Assembly (NCBI GenBank): GCA_001660395.1
Contig: LXWE01000003.1
Span: 62,001 to 126,000, forward strand
Direction of reading: 5' to 3'
DNA length: 64,000 nt
DNA from: Alteromonadaceae bacterium XY-R5
Lineage (GTDB): Bacteria > Pseudomonadota > Gammaproteobacteria > Enterobacterales > Alteromonadaceae
The notes below the pieces were generated by a model, which saw nothing but the letters and a program-made list of their open reading frames with translations, was not told where the DNA came from and did no database searches. The number at the start of each line of letters is the position of its first letter. Positions within the stretch are counted from its first letter, which is position 1. The position numbers were made by a program, and so were the translations under genes. Shown piece after piece: positions 44,425-52,779 of the stretch.

Positions 44425-46065
44425 CTAAGGCAAGACCGCCGGACACTGTTGCGCTAATGTTTGACTTTGTCTGACCTGATCACCGGTTAAGGCGAAGCCA
44501 AGTAAACGTTCGTTAGCATCCACAAAGCAGGCTTTCACCCCTGTGGCGCTGGCCAGTTCAATGCGCCAGTGCCCTTCGGCACCTGCCGGTGGCAGCGACA
44601 CATTGACCGGATGTAATGAGGTTTTAATGGTGACGGGCATAACCCCGTAGCGAACCTTTTGCGCATCACCGAGCAGGGTTTGCGCCAGGGCCTGGATTTG
44701 CGCTCTTATTGGTGCGATATACACCAGCACATGGCCCGCCACTTCGGCGCAGTCACCAATGGCGAATACATCTTTTTCGGAGGTTTGCAGGTGCCTGTCG
44801 GTGACAATACCGCGATTTACATTCATCCCCGCCGCCGCAGCTAATTGCGTATTCGGGCTTACGCCAATGGCGCTCAGTACCCAATCGACTTCCAGCTGTT
44901 TGCCGTCAGACAGCATCACCTTGGTGACACCATCGTCACGTTTAAGGCTTTCTACGCCAACGCCAAAATGGAAATTAACCCCGGCGTTATGCAAGGCTTC
45001 AGCAAGTACTTCTGCGGCAGCTTTGGGCAGTAAACTGGCAAGGGCATGGGGCATAGGATCGACCACATCGACCTGATAGCCAGCCTGGACTAAATCGTTG
45101 GCATATTCACAGCCAATCAGGCCAGCCCCTAACACCAGAATCCGTTTTTGTTTCGCTGAAGCACCATGCAGCAGGGTGCGTACACGGTGGTAATCCATCA
45201 AATCATTCACGCTCAGCAGTCCCGTTTTGTCGGCGCCATTAATGCGTGGCAAGTTGGCTTTGGCTCCCACAGCCAGCACCAGTTTGCTGTATTCCAGCCA
45301 TTGACCGTTATCAAGCAACAGACGTTTTGCGCACGGCTCAAGTTGCTCAACCCGGGTAAAGCTGTAGATTTGCAGATCCAGTTCGCGCGCCATTTCCTCG
45401 GCGGTTTTCTGACAAATGTCTTTGGCCTGTAAGCCTTTACTGAAGCCCGTTGACAGCACGGGTTTAGAATAGAAACAGCCATCGTCAGCACTGATCATCA
45501 GCACCGGCACAGTCTGACTGTGTTTACGAATTTCTTTGGCAAGCTGATAGCCTGCTAAGCCCGTGCCCAAAATAACAATTGGTGCCTGTGACCAGTTTGC
45601 CGCAGGGGTGATTTCTGCTACCGATGTCACCTCAGGAGCTGGCGCCGCACTGACTGCCAGCGTCACGTCTGACAAAGCGCGCATCTCAAAATCGGATTTA
45701 CCGACGCCGCATTCCGGGCATAGCCAGTCATCCGGTATATCACGCCAGCGGGTACCGGGCGCTAACCCCTCATCCGGGCTGCCTTTGGCTTCGTCATACA
45801 CCCAGCCACACACCTGACATTCCCAGATTTGGTAAGGCTCATCGAAAACGGGCTTACTCACTGGCACAGGCGTGGCGGCAGCAACGGGTGCAAATACCTG
45901 ACGCATCTCGAAGTCTTCTTTGCCGACACCACATTCCGGACATACCCAATCGTCCGGAATATCGTCCCAGCGTGTGCCTGGGGCAAGACCGTCATCGGGA
46001 CTGCCCTTGGCTTCATCATACATCCAGCCACAGACCTGACATTCCCAGATGCGATAGCTGTCCAT
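44425..46065 (-). CDS. Double rubredoxin-FAD/NAD(P) reductase fusion
   Basis: An electron transfer protein of about 546 residues. Two rubredoxin domains stand at the N-terminus (about 1-60 and 80-135), each with CQVCGW and CPECGVGK iron ligands, nearly identical to each other, joined by an Ala/Pro/Val linker. From about 165 it is a rubredoxin reductase-type flavoprotein: [16 protein letters not shown] (FAD), [15 protein letters not shown] (NAD), [12 protein letters not shown] (FAD). It would pass electrons from NAD(P)H through FAD to its own rubredoxins, then to a partner, here most likely the RCCR-like reductase or the Rieske oxygenase. The start at 46065 (MDSYRIWEC) has an upstream GGGGTAGA; 46080 is an alternative. 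Confidence 0.9.
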   Translation of the reverse strand: MDSYRIWECQVCGWMYDEAKGSPDDGLAPGTRWDDIPDDWVCPECGVGKEDFEMRQVFAPVAAATPVPVSKPVFDEPYQIWECQVCGWVYDEAKGSPDEGLAPGTRWRDIPDDWLCPECGVGKSDFEMRALSDVTLAVSAAPAPEVTSVAEITPAANWSQAPIVILGTGLAGYQLAKEIRKHSQTVPVLMISADDGCFYSKPVLSTGFSKGLQAKDICQKTAEEMARELDLQIYSFTRVEQLEPCAKRLLLDNGQWLEYSKLVLAVGAKANLPRINGADKTGLLSVNDLMDYHRVRTLLHGASAKQKRILVLGAGLIGCEYANDLVQAGYQVDVVDPMPHALASLLPKAAAEVLAEALHNAGVNFHFGVGVESLKRDDGVTKVMLSDGKQLEVDWVLSAIGVSPNTQLAAAAGMNVNRGIVTDRHLQTSEKDVFAIGDCAEVAGHVLVYIAPIRAQIQALAQTLLGDAQKVRYGVMPVTIKTSLHPVNVSLPPAGAEGHWRIELASATGVKACFVDANERLLGFALTGDQVRQSQTLAQQCPAVLP

Positions 46066-46085
46066 TTCTACCCCAGCCATAGAGC

Positions 46086-46901
46086 TTAATTACCCATTGG
46101 GCGTGGCAAGGTGCGACAGCCGGACCACAACAGCTCAACCATTTTATCTGCGGTGCTCTTACCGAACAGACGCTCGGCCACCACGTTGGCAGGATCGCGC
46201 TCACAGATATTGCGGCGGATTTGCAGATCACGCGCCATGATGTTTTCACGCATCTCAACCGGTGTTGGCTCAGCAGCATCAACCCAGGCTAACCAGCGAT
46301 CCAGACGCTCGTGAGCGACCTTCTCGACCACATCAATAATGTCCATATCACGCTCGGCACAATAGGCCACGGCGGTTGGCGTTAACGCCACGCGGGTATA
46401 CAGGTCTTTACTGATAAACGGCTTAAAGCGCTCATCCGACTGCAGCATTAAAAACTCTTCGTTCACGTCTTCATAAAATTTGTCTACGTAATCAATGTCT
46501 TGTAGCAAATCTACGCGCGGCAGGTAATCCATATACATAAACAGATCAGGAATGGTCCCCAATGCAAAGCCAAAGTTAGGCACCAAATATTGGGGGCCTA
46601 AGCTAATGGTGATATGCATATTGGTGAAGCTGGATTCGGGCGACCCAATGTAAGAGTGCACCAGCCAGTCTACTTCCGGGCCAGTGTAGGTTTTCAGGCT
46701 GCCTTCACCGACATCCGCACCTAAATTGCGGTAATCGTGAAAATCAGCAGAACAAGGGTCCAGGGTTAAGTCAAAGCGCGCATGCACTTTGGCCATCATA
46801 TCATTGAGGATCTTCCATAACCGGTTGAAGGTTTCGCGGTTATCCACATCCGGGCTGGCTTCTACCAGTTCGGCCACCGACTGCATCACTTTTTGACTCA
46901 T
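46086..46901 (-). CDS. Red chlorophyll catabolite reductase (RCCR)/bilin reductase-like protein
   Basis: A 271-residue protein that aligns by eye with plant RCCR over nearly its full length. Shared features in order: LxPCS..(31-48 region), [32 protein letters not shown] (plant APNFVVELIQ), [23 protein letters not shown] (plant DLPHRKDLVLNPDYLKEYYQD), [20 protein letters not shown], and the C-terminal [14 protein letters not shown], which also resembles the DP..xxxFGxxW-type end of ferredoxin-dependent bilin reductases. The residue matching plant Glu154 (from memory of the sequence) appears to be Ala. Such enzymes reduce linear tetrapyrroles without a metal cofactor. First gene of a four-gene operon divergent from a Rieske oxygenase. 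Confidence 0.75.
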   Translation of the reverse strand: MSQKVMQSVAELVEASPDVDNRETFNRLWKILNDMMAKVHARFDLTLDPCSADFHDYRNLGADVGEGSLKTYTGPEVDWLVHSYIGSPESSFTNMHITISLGPQYLVPNFGFALGTIPDLFMYMDYLPRVDLLQDIDYVDKFYEDVNEEFLMLQSDERFKPFISKDLYTRVALTPTAVAYCAERDMDIIDVVEKVAHERLDRWLAWVDAAEPTPVEMRENIMARDLQIRRNICERDPANVVAERLFGKSTADKMVELLWSGCRTLPRPMGN

Positions 46902-47123
46902 GTTTCATTCCTTGCATTAATCTCTGGCATCAAATGATATATTGATATATCGTTATATGTAAAGTGCTTTATTAGGTGAATGCGATCCAGATCAAATATT
47001 CGTGATCCAGCAAGGCCTGAGGCACAGATAGGATAAAAAAATAAACAGTAAAATGATCCAAAAAAATGTGATAAACATATATCAATCTATGTTTATAAAT
47101 AGAGCCAAGTGGGGAGAAGGAAG
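46902..47123. promoter_or_regulatory. Divergent promoter of the tetrapyrrole-type cluster
   Basis: About 220 bases, AT-rich. TGATATAT occurs twice in direct repeat at 46935-46951 and once inverted at 47077-47084, the last inside a longer palindrome AAACATA...TATGTTT (47073-47094), 30 bases before the Rieske start. A CRP-like site TGCGA-N6-TCAAA lies at 46981-46996. The first motif also occurs upstream of the GntR gene at 37672. Control by that GntR protein and by CRP is inferred. Confidence 0.5.
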
Positions 47124-48344
47124 ATGATTATCAACTTGTGGTATGTGGCGGAATGGGCCGACGCAGTTAAGGATAAACCGGTAAAAGCCAAGGTACTGGG
47201 ACAGGATCTGGTGCTGTTTAGGGATCTCGAAGGCAAAGTAAAATGTCTGTCGAACGTGTGCCTGCACCGTGGCGGCTCCTTAAGCCAGGGTTGGGTGAAC
47301 GAGAAAAAGGACTGTGTGGTATGCCCCTATCACGGCTGGGAATACAACGGCAAAGGCAAATGCAGCAAGATCCCATCAGAAGGTGACAACTTCGAAGTAC
47401 CGCCGCGCTTTAAGGTCGACTCTTACCCGGTAGAAGAAAAATACGGCATGATCTGGGTATTTATGGGCGACCTGCCTGAAGAAGAACGCTTCCCTATCCC
47501 ACCACTACCTCAGTACGACGATCCCAACTGGCGTGGTCTGAAAACCGAATACACCTGGAAAGCCGAAGCCTCCCGTATCGTCGAAAACGGCATTGATATC
47601 GCCCACGCATCATTTGTGCACCCGGTATTTGGTTACCCCAGCACCGCCCCGGATAACTACATAGATGAAGTAGAAAAACACGAATGGTGGGGCCGCTCCA
47701 CGAACGTCATGTTCCCGCCGCAGTTAAAAGGCGGCCTGTTCGGCTGGCGCAAACTGATCCGCAAAGATAAGCAGGAAACCCGTGTGCATCCTGAATGGCA
47801 CCTGCCAGGGATGACGGTGAAAATCCAAATCGACTTGCGTCCCGGCTGGCAAATTGTGATGTTCGATGCCAACACCCCGGTGGATGAACACACCACCCGC
47901 ACGTTCGCCTGGCAGTTCCGCAGCTTTATGAAATTAAAAGCCTTTGATAAAGGCTCAATCCAGCGTCTGAACACCATTCTGCTCGAAGACGCTGCCATCG
48001 TCGAAGCCTCAAACCCTTACTATTTGCCAGAAACCCTGGCCAACGAAGTCTCGGTAAAATCCGATAAGTTTATGAGTACCTTCCGTATGGCAAGGCGTAA
48101 ACTGATCGAAGAGAAAGGCTGGGAAATCGACCTGGATGCCCGCGATACCTATAAAGGCCGTAAGGTACTCACCATCCCGTCGCCAACACGCCGCGAAGCT
48201 TACGAAAATGGCCAGAAATGGGTGTTTGAAAAAATGCCAACCGTACCCGCACTGAAAGAAAAAGCGGTACTCAAAGACTTCGAAAAACAGGTATCTGAAC
48301 TGACCACAGAAGGGGCCAATTCAGAAGAAACCATCGTCGATTAA
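47124..48344 (+). CDS. Rieske-type ring-hydroxylating oxygenase, alpha subunit
   Basis: A 406-residue oxygenase. The start at 47124 (MIINLWYVAEW) follows a GAAGGAAG site. The Rieske [2Fe-2S] domain has CLHRGGSLSQG and CPYHGWEY (Cys46, His48, Cys67, His70). The mononuclear iron site shows VENGIDIAHASFVH (Asn155, Asp158, His161, His166) and the third ligand in LLEDAAIVE (Asp289). No beta subunit is present, so it is a homo-oligomeric type like PaO, VanA or KshA. There is no C-terminal CxxC as in plant PaO, so direct orthology is not shown. Position opposite the RCCR-like operon suggests it opens or oxidises a tetrapyrrole ring, drawing electrons from the rubredoxin reductase. Confidence 0.9.
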   Translation: MIINLWYVAEWADAVKDKPVKAKVLGQDLVLFRDLEGKVKCLSNVCLHRGGSLSQGWVNEKKDCVVCPYHGWEYNGKGKCSKIPSEGDNFEVPPRFKVDSYPVEEKYGMIWVFMGDLPEEERFPIPPLPQYDDPNWRGLKTEYTWKAEASRIVENGIDIAHASFVHPVFGYPSTAPDNYIDEVEKHEWWGRSTNVMFPPQLKGGLFGWRKLIRKDKQETRVHPEWHLPGMTVKIQIDLRPGWQIVMFDANTPVDEHTTRTFAWQFRSFMKLKAFDKGSIQRLNTILLEDAAIVEASNPYYLPETLANEVSVKSDKFMSTFRMARRKLIEEKGWEIDLDARDTYKGRKVLTIPSPTRREAYENGQKWVFEKMPTVPALKEKAVLKDFEKQVSELTTEGANSEETIVD

Positions 48345-48362
48345 GCATGGACAACAGATAAC

Positions 48363-48389
48363 AAAAGGCCGGTCACAGACCGGCTTTTT
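48363..48389 (+). terminator. Terminator of the Rieske gene
   Basis: Stem AAAAGGCCGGTC / GACCGGCTTTTT followed by a T-run, 19 bases after the stop. Confidence 0.92.
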
Positions 48390-48629
48390 CATATCTGCGA
48401 CGCCACATTTAGCAACTATTCGATCGTTGCCAATTTAGGCTCTTTATCGTTTCCTATCCAATCTGAACATTCTCACGCAAAGTTATCCCCCTCTCCAAAC
48501 ATAAACATAAACCATTGATTTATAAAGAATGTCATACATTGGCGGGCAAATGTCGTGGTAAAATTCTGGTTCCGAACTCGAATTTACCAATACTGAGCTC
48601 GTTGATTGATAACGCATAAGGAGTTTGTC

Positions 48630-49379
48630 TTGCACCTATCAACCGAAACACTAAAAAACCTGCGCAATGAAAAAAGATGGTCTCAGGAAGTACTGGCAAA
48701 AGTCAGTGGCTTATCGGTGAGAACCATTCAACGGATCGAGGCCGACGGTAAAGCATCTGCCGAGTCGACTCTGGCCATTGCCGCAGCGTTTGAGACAACC
48801 CCAAATGCGTTACAAGCAACATCAGACTCAATCGACGTAAATTGGACACGGAGTATTATTATGAAAAATCTTATCGCATTAACTTTTGTTATTGGTGCCA
48901 TCGGCATGTTTGTATGGCTGTGTGGCGAAATATCCAGCTTTCTGGACTGGCCATCGGCGTTATATCTGTTTTTCTTCGTATACGCTGTCAGTATTGTCAG
49001 CTTTGGCACCTCAGGCATGCTCCAATCTTTGGCAGGGCTAAAATATCTGTTTACGGATGAAATTCAGGGCGGCAAAAAAGCGGTATTTCTGGCGCAAGTG
49101 TATCGCGCACAACGCCTGTTTAGCTACGGCGCGGCATTTATTGGCATCGTCATAGGCGCGATCGCCATTTACAACACTACCGAAGAACTTAGTAATGTCC
49201 TATTAAGTCAGGCTTGGGCGGTGAATATCGTTGTGCTGTTTACGCGGCTATCATCAGTGAAGGGATTTTCCGGCCACTGGAAACCAAACTGGCAACCTGT
49301 GATTTGGCAAACTAATTCCCGAGTCACTAATTCCCAAGTAAGTAGAAAACATGCCCGGCTCTGCGGGCATGTTTTCTAG
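48630..49379 (+). CDS. XRE-family regulator with membrane domain
   Basis: A protein of about 249 residues. The helix-turn-helix is at about 1-60 (LKNLRNEKRWSQEVLAKVSGLSVRTIQRIE, the XRE pattern), followed by two to four hydrophobic segments (NLIALTFVIGAIGMFVWL, ALYLFFFVYAVSIVSFG, YGAAFIGIVIGAIAIY). It looks like a membrane-anchored one-component regulator. The start is a TTG at 48630 after an AAGGAG site. The last residues (SRKHARLCGHVF) are read through the terminator hairpin, which is odd; the ancestral end may have been earlier, with the reading frame shifted near 49300. Confidence 0.7.
   Translation: MHLSTETLKNLRNEKRWSQEVLAKVSGLSVRTIQRIEADGKASAESTLAIAAAFETTPNALQATSDSIDVNWTRSIIMKNLIALTFVIGAIGMFVWLCGEISSFLDWPSALYLFFFVYAVSIVSFGTSGMLQSLAGLKYLFTDEIQGGKKAVFLAQVYRAQRLFSYGAAFIGIVIGAIAIYNTTEELSNVLLSQAWAVNIVVLFTRLSSVKGFSGHWKPNWQPVIWQTNSRVTNSQVSRKHARLCGHVF
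49345..49376. terminator. Bidirectional terminator, overlapping the end of the XRE gene
   Basis: Long stem GAAAACATGCCCG / CGGGCATGTTTTC with loop GCTCTG. It lies over the last codons of the XRE gene and serves the convergent MDR dehydrogenase too. Confidence 0.85.
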
Positions 49380-49396
49380 CATCAGCATTGCCGGGC

Positions 49397-50401
49397 TTAA
49401 AACCCCGCCAACACAATTTTCCCACGGCTTTGGCCCGCTTCTAACAAGGCGTGCGCACGCTTTAAGTTCGACGCATTGATCTTGCCGAAGGTATCGTTAT
49501 GAGTAGACACCAGTTTGCCCGCATCAATGAGTGCGGCAACCTTATTCAGGATTTCGCCCTGCACCGCCATATCCGCGGTTTTAAACAGTGAACGGGTGTA
49601 CATCAGTTCCCAGTGTATGGAAATGCTTTTACGCTTGAGGGGCATAATGTCCAGCACCTCGGCATCATCGATAATCCCCAGTGCGCCTTGTGGAGTGAGT
49701 GCATTGACGATCTGTGGCATATGCTCAACCGTATGGGTCAGGCTGGCCACCCAGTCGACACTTGCAACGCCAATGGCATTCAGTTCACTGACAAAATCTT
49801 TGCGGTGATCAATGACCCCATCAGCACCTAACTGTAAAATCCAGTTCTTACTTTCACTGCGTGAGGCGGTACCGATCACTTTGAGTTTGGTCAGCTTTTT
49901 CGCCAGTTGGATCATGATCGATCCTACCCCACCTGCTGCGCCCACAATTAACAGGGTGCCGGTGCTGTCGGCGTTTAATTTAAAGCGGTCAAACAACATT
50001 TCCCAGGCGGTTAAGGCCGTCAATGGCATCGCCGCGGCCGCTTCATCGTTTAAGCAAGTAGGCGCTTTACCGACGATGCGTGCGTCTACCAGATGGTATT
50101 CGCTGTTCGTACCTGGGCGGGTTAATTCACCTGCGTACCAGACTCTGTCGCCCGGCGCGAACCCAGACACCTGTTCGCCCACGGCTTCGACTATGCCGAC
50201 AGCATCCCAGCCCAAAACGGCGTAATCCCCTTCGGGCGGCGTACTGCGCATCCGCATTTTTGTATCGATAGGGTTCACCGACACCGCGTCGACTTTCACC
50301 AGCAAATCAAACCCGCTTGCCTCCGGCTTAAGTAATTCGATATCAATCAGAGAGTTCGCATCATCAATAGGAAGGGATTGTTGGTAACCAACCGCTTTCA
50401 T
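49397..50401 (-). CDS. Zinc-free MDR alcohol dehydrogenase / quinone oxidoreductase
   Basis: An oxidoreductase of about 334 residues in the medium-chain dehydrogenase superfamily. The start at 50401 (MKAVGYQQSLPIDD) has an AAGGA site; the longer frame is not supported. GroES-like part: VSVNPIDTKMRMRSTPP, YAVLGWDAVGIVEAVGEQVSGFAPGDRVWY. NADP-binding motif: LLIVGAAGGVGSIMIQLAK. It lacks the Cys cluster of zinc enzymes, so it is a quinone reductase or zinc-binding-free dehydrogenase such as the ZADH group. Physiological substrate unknown. Confidence 0.88.
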   Translation of the reverse strand: MKAVGYQQSLPIDDANSLIDIELLKPEASGFDLLVKVDAVSVNPIDTKMRMRSTPPEGDYAVLGWDAVGIVEAVGEQVSGFAPGDRVWYAGELTRPGTNSEYHLVDARIVGKAPTCLNDEAAAAMPLTALTAWEMLFDRFKLNADSTGTLLIVGAAGGVGSIMIQLAKKLTKLKVIGTASRSESKNWILQLGADGVIDHRKDFVSELNAIGVASVDWVASLTHTVEHMPQIVNALTPQGALGIIDDAEVLDIMPLKRKSISIHWELMYTRSLFKTADMAVQGEILNKVAALIDAGKLVSTHNDTFGKINASNLKRAHALLEAGQSRGKIVLAGF

Positions 50402-50564
50402 CTTGTATTCCTTAAAAAAAGACTCTGCACAGTGTAAAAGGCTCTTGGCAAAACAGGCAACCCTGAGCGCAAATACCAATGTGTTCACCCTCTTTTTATG
50501 GTAAAAAATGCCACCACAACCTTACAGGATGTAAGGTATCTGTCTCCAAAACAAGGAAACGTGT

Positions 50565-51368
50565 ATGAATGCAGTAGACGAGCTCGAATTTAGATTATAT
50601 GCACAGCTTTTGCATGCAGACGGTGAAGCACCACCCACTACGCCCATTGCCCATCAGGCAAATGTATTAAGAATGAATGGTGGCTTCAATTTTGCCGCTT
50701 ATGCGTATCAACGAGCCTTAAATAAGCCAAATCCCGAGGCAATACTGTTAAAAAGCGTTGAACTCAATCAGCGGGCGATCGCCCTGTATCCGCCCTGTGG
50801 CTTTGAAGCCAGTACCAACCTGTATTTTTATTATGCCTTTTTGGATGACAAGGCCCAGCTTGCGCAAATCTCTCACCAAATTATCGCCTATGCCCAGCAG
50901 GAAAAAATCACCAAAGACACAGAATGGGAGCCTCTTTTAGTCGTACTGGCTCATTTAAGGCTGGGGGAAGATTATCAGGCCTTTATGCCCTGGCTGAGTA
51001 AATGCGAACAGCGTAAATATGATATGGTGTTGCCGGGCACAAGCGCCGCCATTAATGCGTTGCAGGCCCGCGATAGCGTTGGCCTGGCCACCGCCATTGA
51101 CGCTATGTTAGTAGAGCACCATAAACAGGCCAATAACCGCCACTCCCGAATTTATCTGGGTCCTGGCACCTTGATCAGTTACGCCCCCTACTTACTCCTG
51201 CAACTGGCAAAAGATCTGGGCATAGATTGTCTGCCCTTAATTACCCAGCGTAACCAAACCCTGAAACTCGGCTTAAGTAGCCCGGCAGATTTTCCTGAAT
51301 TACCCAAAAACAGTAAATTTCCGCTTAATGTGGATTATCTGACCGGCACTATCAACCTGCCAAAATAA
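50565..51368 (+). CDS. Hypothetical protein, all-helical, perhaps Imm49-like
   Basis: A 267-residue soluble protein with an AAGGA site before the ATG. It is mainly helical, with helix pairs like TPR-type repeats (PEAILLKSVELNQRAIALYP; LYFYYAFLDDKAQLAQISHQII). The C-terminal part VEHHKQANNRH followed by GTLISYAPYLLLQLAKDLGI recalls the Imm49 family of toxin-immunity proteins, but I cannot verify this and no toxin gene lies nearby. No signal peptide. It sits alone between two minus-strand genes. Function unknown. Confidence 0.5.
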   Translation: MNAVDELEFRLYAQLLHADGEAPPTTPIAHQANVLRMNGGFNFAAYAYQRALNKPNPEAILLKSVELNQRAIALYPPCGFEASTNLYFYYAFLDDKAQLAQISHQIIAYAQQEKITKDTEWEPLLVVLAHLRLGEDYQAFMPWLSKCEQRKYDMVLPGTSAAINALQARDSVGLATAIDAMLVEHHKQANNRHSRIYLGPGTLISYAPYLLLQLAKDLGIDCLPLITQRNQTLKLGLSSPADFPELPKNSKFPLNVDYLTGTINLPK

Positions 51369-51379
51369 TCCAAGCTAGC

Positions 51380-52255
51380 TTAAACATGACTATTACGCCG
51401 GTACACAGCCGGGCTTAGGCCGGTGTAACGTTTAAAAAACTTATTAAAATAGGCGGGTTCGCTAAAGCCTAAGCGCTCGGAAATGGTGCTGATATTAATA
51501 TCGGCAAACACCAAAAAACGTTTGGCTTCCTGCAGCAGTTGCTGATGGATCAGCGCCAGTGCGGTGCTTTGGGCGTACTGGCGGCAAATCTGGTTCAAGT
51601 GAGCCTGACTGACACCAATCTCGCTGGCATACCAGGCTACCAGATGCTGCTCGCTGGCATGTTCCTGAATCAGGGAACGAAACTGCGCCAGTTTGCGCTG
51701 GGGTTTGGAAATAAGGTTGGTATTGTCGGCCTTTTTCGGCGACAGACGCATTAACCACACCACCAGTTGCGTGGTCATCACCCCCAACATTTGTTCACGA
51801 TATTCTTCTTTACCCAGGCTCTCTTTTAAAATGCCCTGACACACGGCTTCCAGTTCTGCCATACCTTCACCTGCACTGGGTGTCACCACTGCACGCGCCG
51901 CACTGCGCCCCCAGCCGGGCAAACGTTCAGCCAGCTGATTGACTGCCGCTTTTGTCATAGAAATCACATACCCCTGCGACTGGGCCAGCCATTCAAAACC
52001 ATGCATCACTCCGGCCGGAATAAACATCAGCTGACCCGGGCCTATGCTAAAATCTTCGTCGTCTAAACGGATTTGGCCGCCTCCCTGAGTCACCACAAAA
52101 ATCTGGGCGATAGCGCGGTGCCGGTGAGGTTTGATTTGCCACTCATGTTGCTGACTGCGTTGTACCAGTAACTCGCTGAAGATAAAGGCACCTTCACCAA
52201 CTTCGGTATCCTCTCCATAGAAATCCACATATTCCATGGCGCTTTTTGTACCCAT
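51380..52255 (-). CDS. AraC-family regulator with cupin domain, PobR/HpaA-like
   Basis: A 291-residue regulator. The N-terminal cupin (about 30-115) shows KPHRHRAIAQIFVV and FIPAGVMHGFEW, a sensor for small aromatic or phenolic effectors in PobR and HpaA. The C-terminal double helix-turn-helix reads WYASEIGVSQAHLNQICRQ and ISERLGFSEPAYFNKFFKRYTGLSPAVYR, the AraC signature. The start has an AGGAG site 8 bases upstream. It is divergent from ligAB across about 120 bases, so it most likely activates that dioxygenase in response to a phenolic compound. Confidence 0.9.
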   Translation of the reverse strand: MGTKSAMEYVDFYGEDTEVGEGAFIFSELLVQRSQQHEWQIKPHRHRAIAQIFVVTQGGGQIRLDDEDFSIGPGQLMFIPAGVMHGFEWLAQSQGYVISMTKAAVNQLAERLPGWGRSAARAVVTPSAGEGMAELEAVCQGILKESLGKEEYREQMLGVMTTQLVVWLMRLSPKKADNTNLISKPQRKLAQFRSLIQEHASEQHLVAWYASEIGVSQAHLNQICRQYAQSTALALIHQQLLQEAKRFLVFADINISTISERLGFSEPAYFNKFFKRYTGLSPAVYRRNSHV

Positions 52256-52377
52256 AAACTCCTACCGAATCGACAAAATCAACAATCAAATATACAGTTT
52301 AACCCTAAATTCGTTAACAAAATCTACATAAAATACAACTTCACTGCAATACTGATGAAAATGATCAGGAGCGAACC

Positions 52378-52779
52378 ATGAACTGGAAAAAACACGACTA
52401 CGACGATATTCCAGGTACCTATGTCTTTGATGGCGAGCGTGCCCACCCGTCTTATGCCCTGAACAAACTACTGTTCTCTTTTAACGAAGATGACAACCGT
52501 AAAGAGTTTGATCAGGATCCGGCCGCCTACTGCGACAAATTTAACGTCACCGGCAAATACAAGCAGGCAGTGTTAGAAAACGACTTCCTCGGTATGTTGC
52601 GCATGGGCGCGAATATCTACTTTATGGCCAAAATGGCTGTACCACGCGGCACATCAGTCCAAGACGCCGGTGCTGCCTTCCAGGGTATTACCACTGCAGA
52701 ATTCCAGCAAAACTTGCTGGATAAAGGCATTGGCCTGGAAGAGAAACTGAAAAACAGAGGAGACTACTGGAATGGCTAA
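52378..52779 (+). CDS. ligA: Extradiol dioxygenase alpha subunit, LigA-like
   Basis: A 133-residue small subunit of a class III extradiol dioxygenase, similar to protocatechuate 4,5-dioxygenase LigA: DIPGTYVFDGERAHPSYALNKLLFS, then DPAAYCDKFNVT, LENDFLGMLRMGANIYFMAKM. LigA closes the active site of LigB. The gene overlaps ligB by 8 bases, ensuring coupled synthesis. Activated probably by the divergent AraC regulator. No ligC, ligI or ligJ genes follow, so the downstream ring-fission pathway must be elsewhere. Confidence 0.9.
   Translation: MNWKKHDYDDIPGTYVFDGERAHPSYALNKLLFSFNEDDNRKEFDQDPAAYCDKFNVTGKYKQAVLENDFLGMLRMGANIYFMAKMAVPRGTSVQDAGAAFQGITTAEFQQNLLDKGIGLEEKLKNRGDYWNG

Noticed and set aside
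47124-48344. Calling the Rieske enzyme a true PaO
   Set aside because: The C-terminal CxxC pair and membrane anchor of plant PaO are missing, and the Rieske family is large; only the pairing with the RCCR-like gene suggests it.
50402-50488. N-terminal extension of the MDR dehydrogenase
   Set aside because: The 29 extra residues do not fit the family, while ATG 50401 has an AAGGA site.
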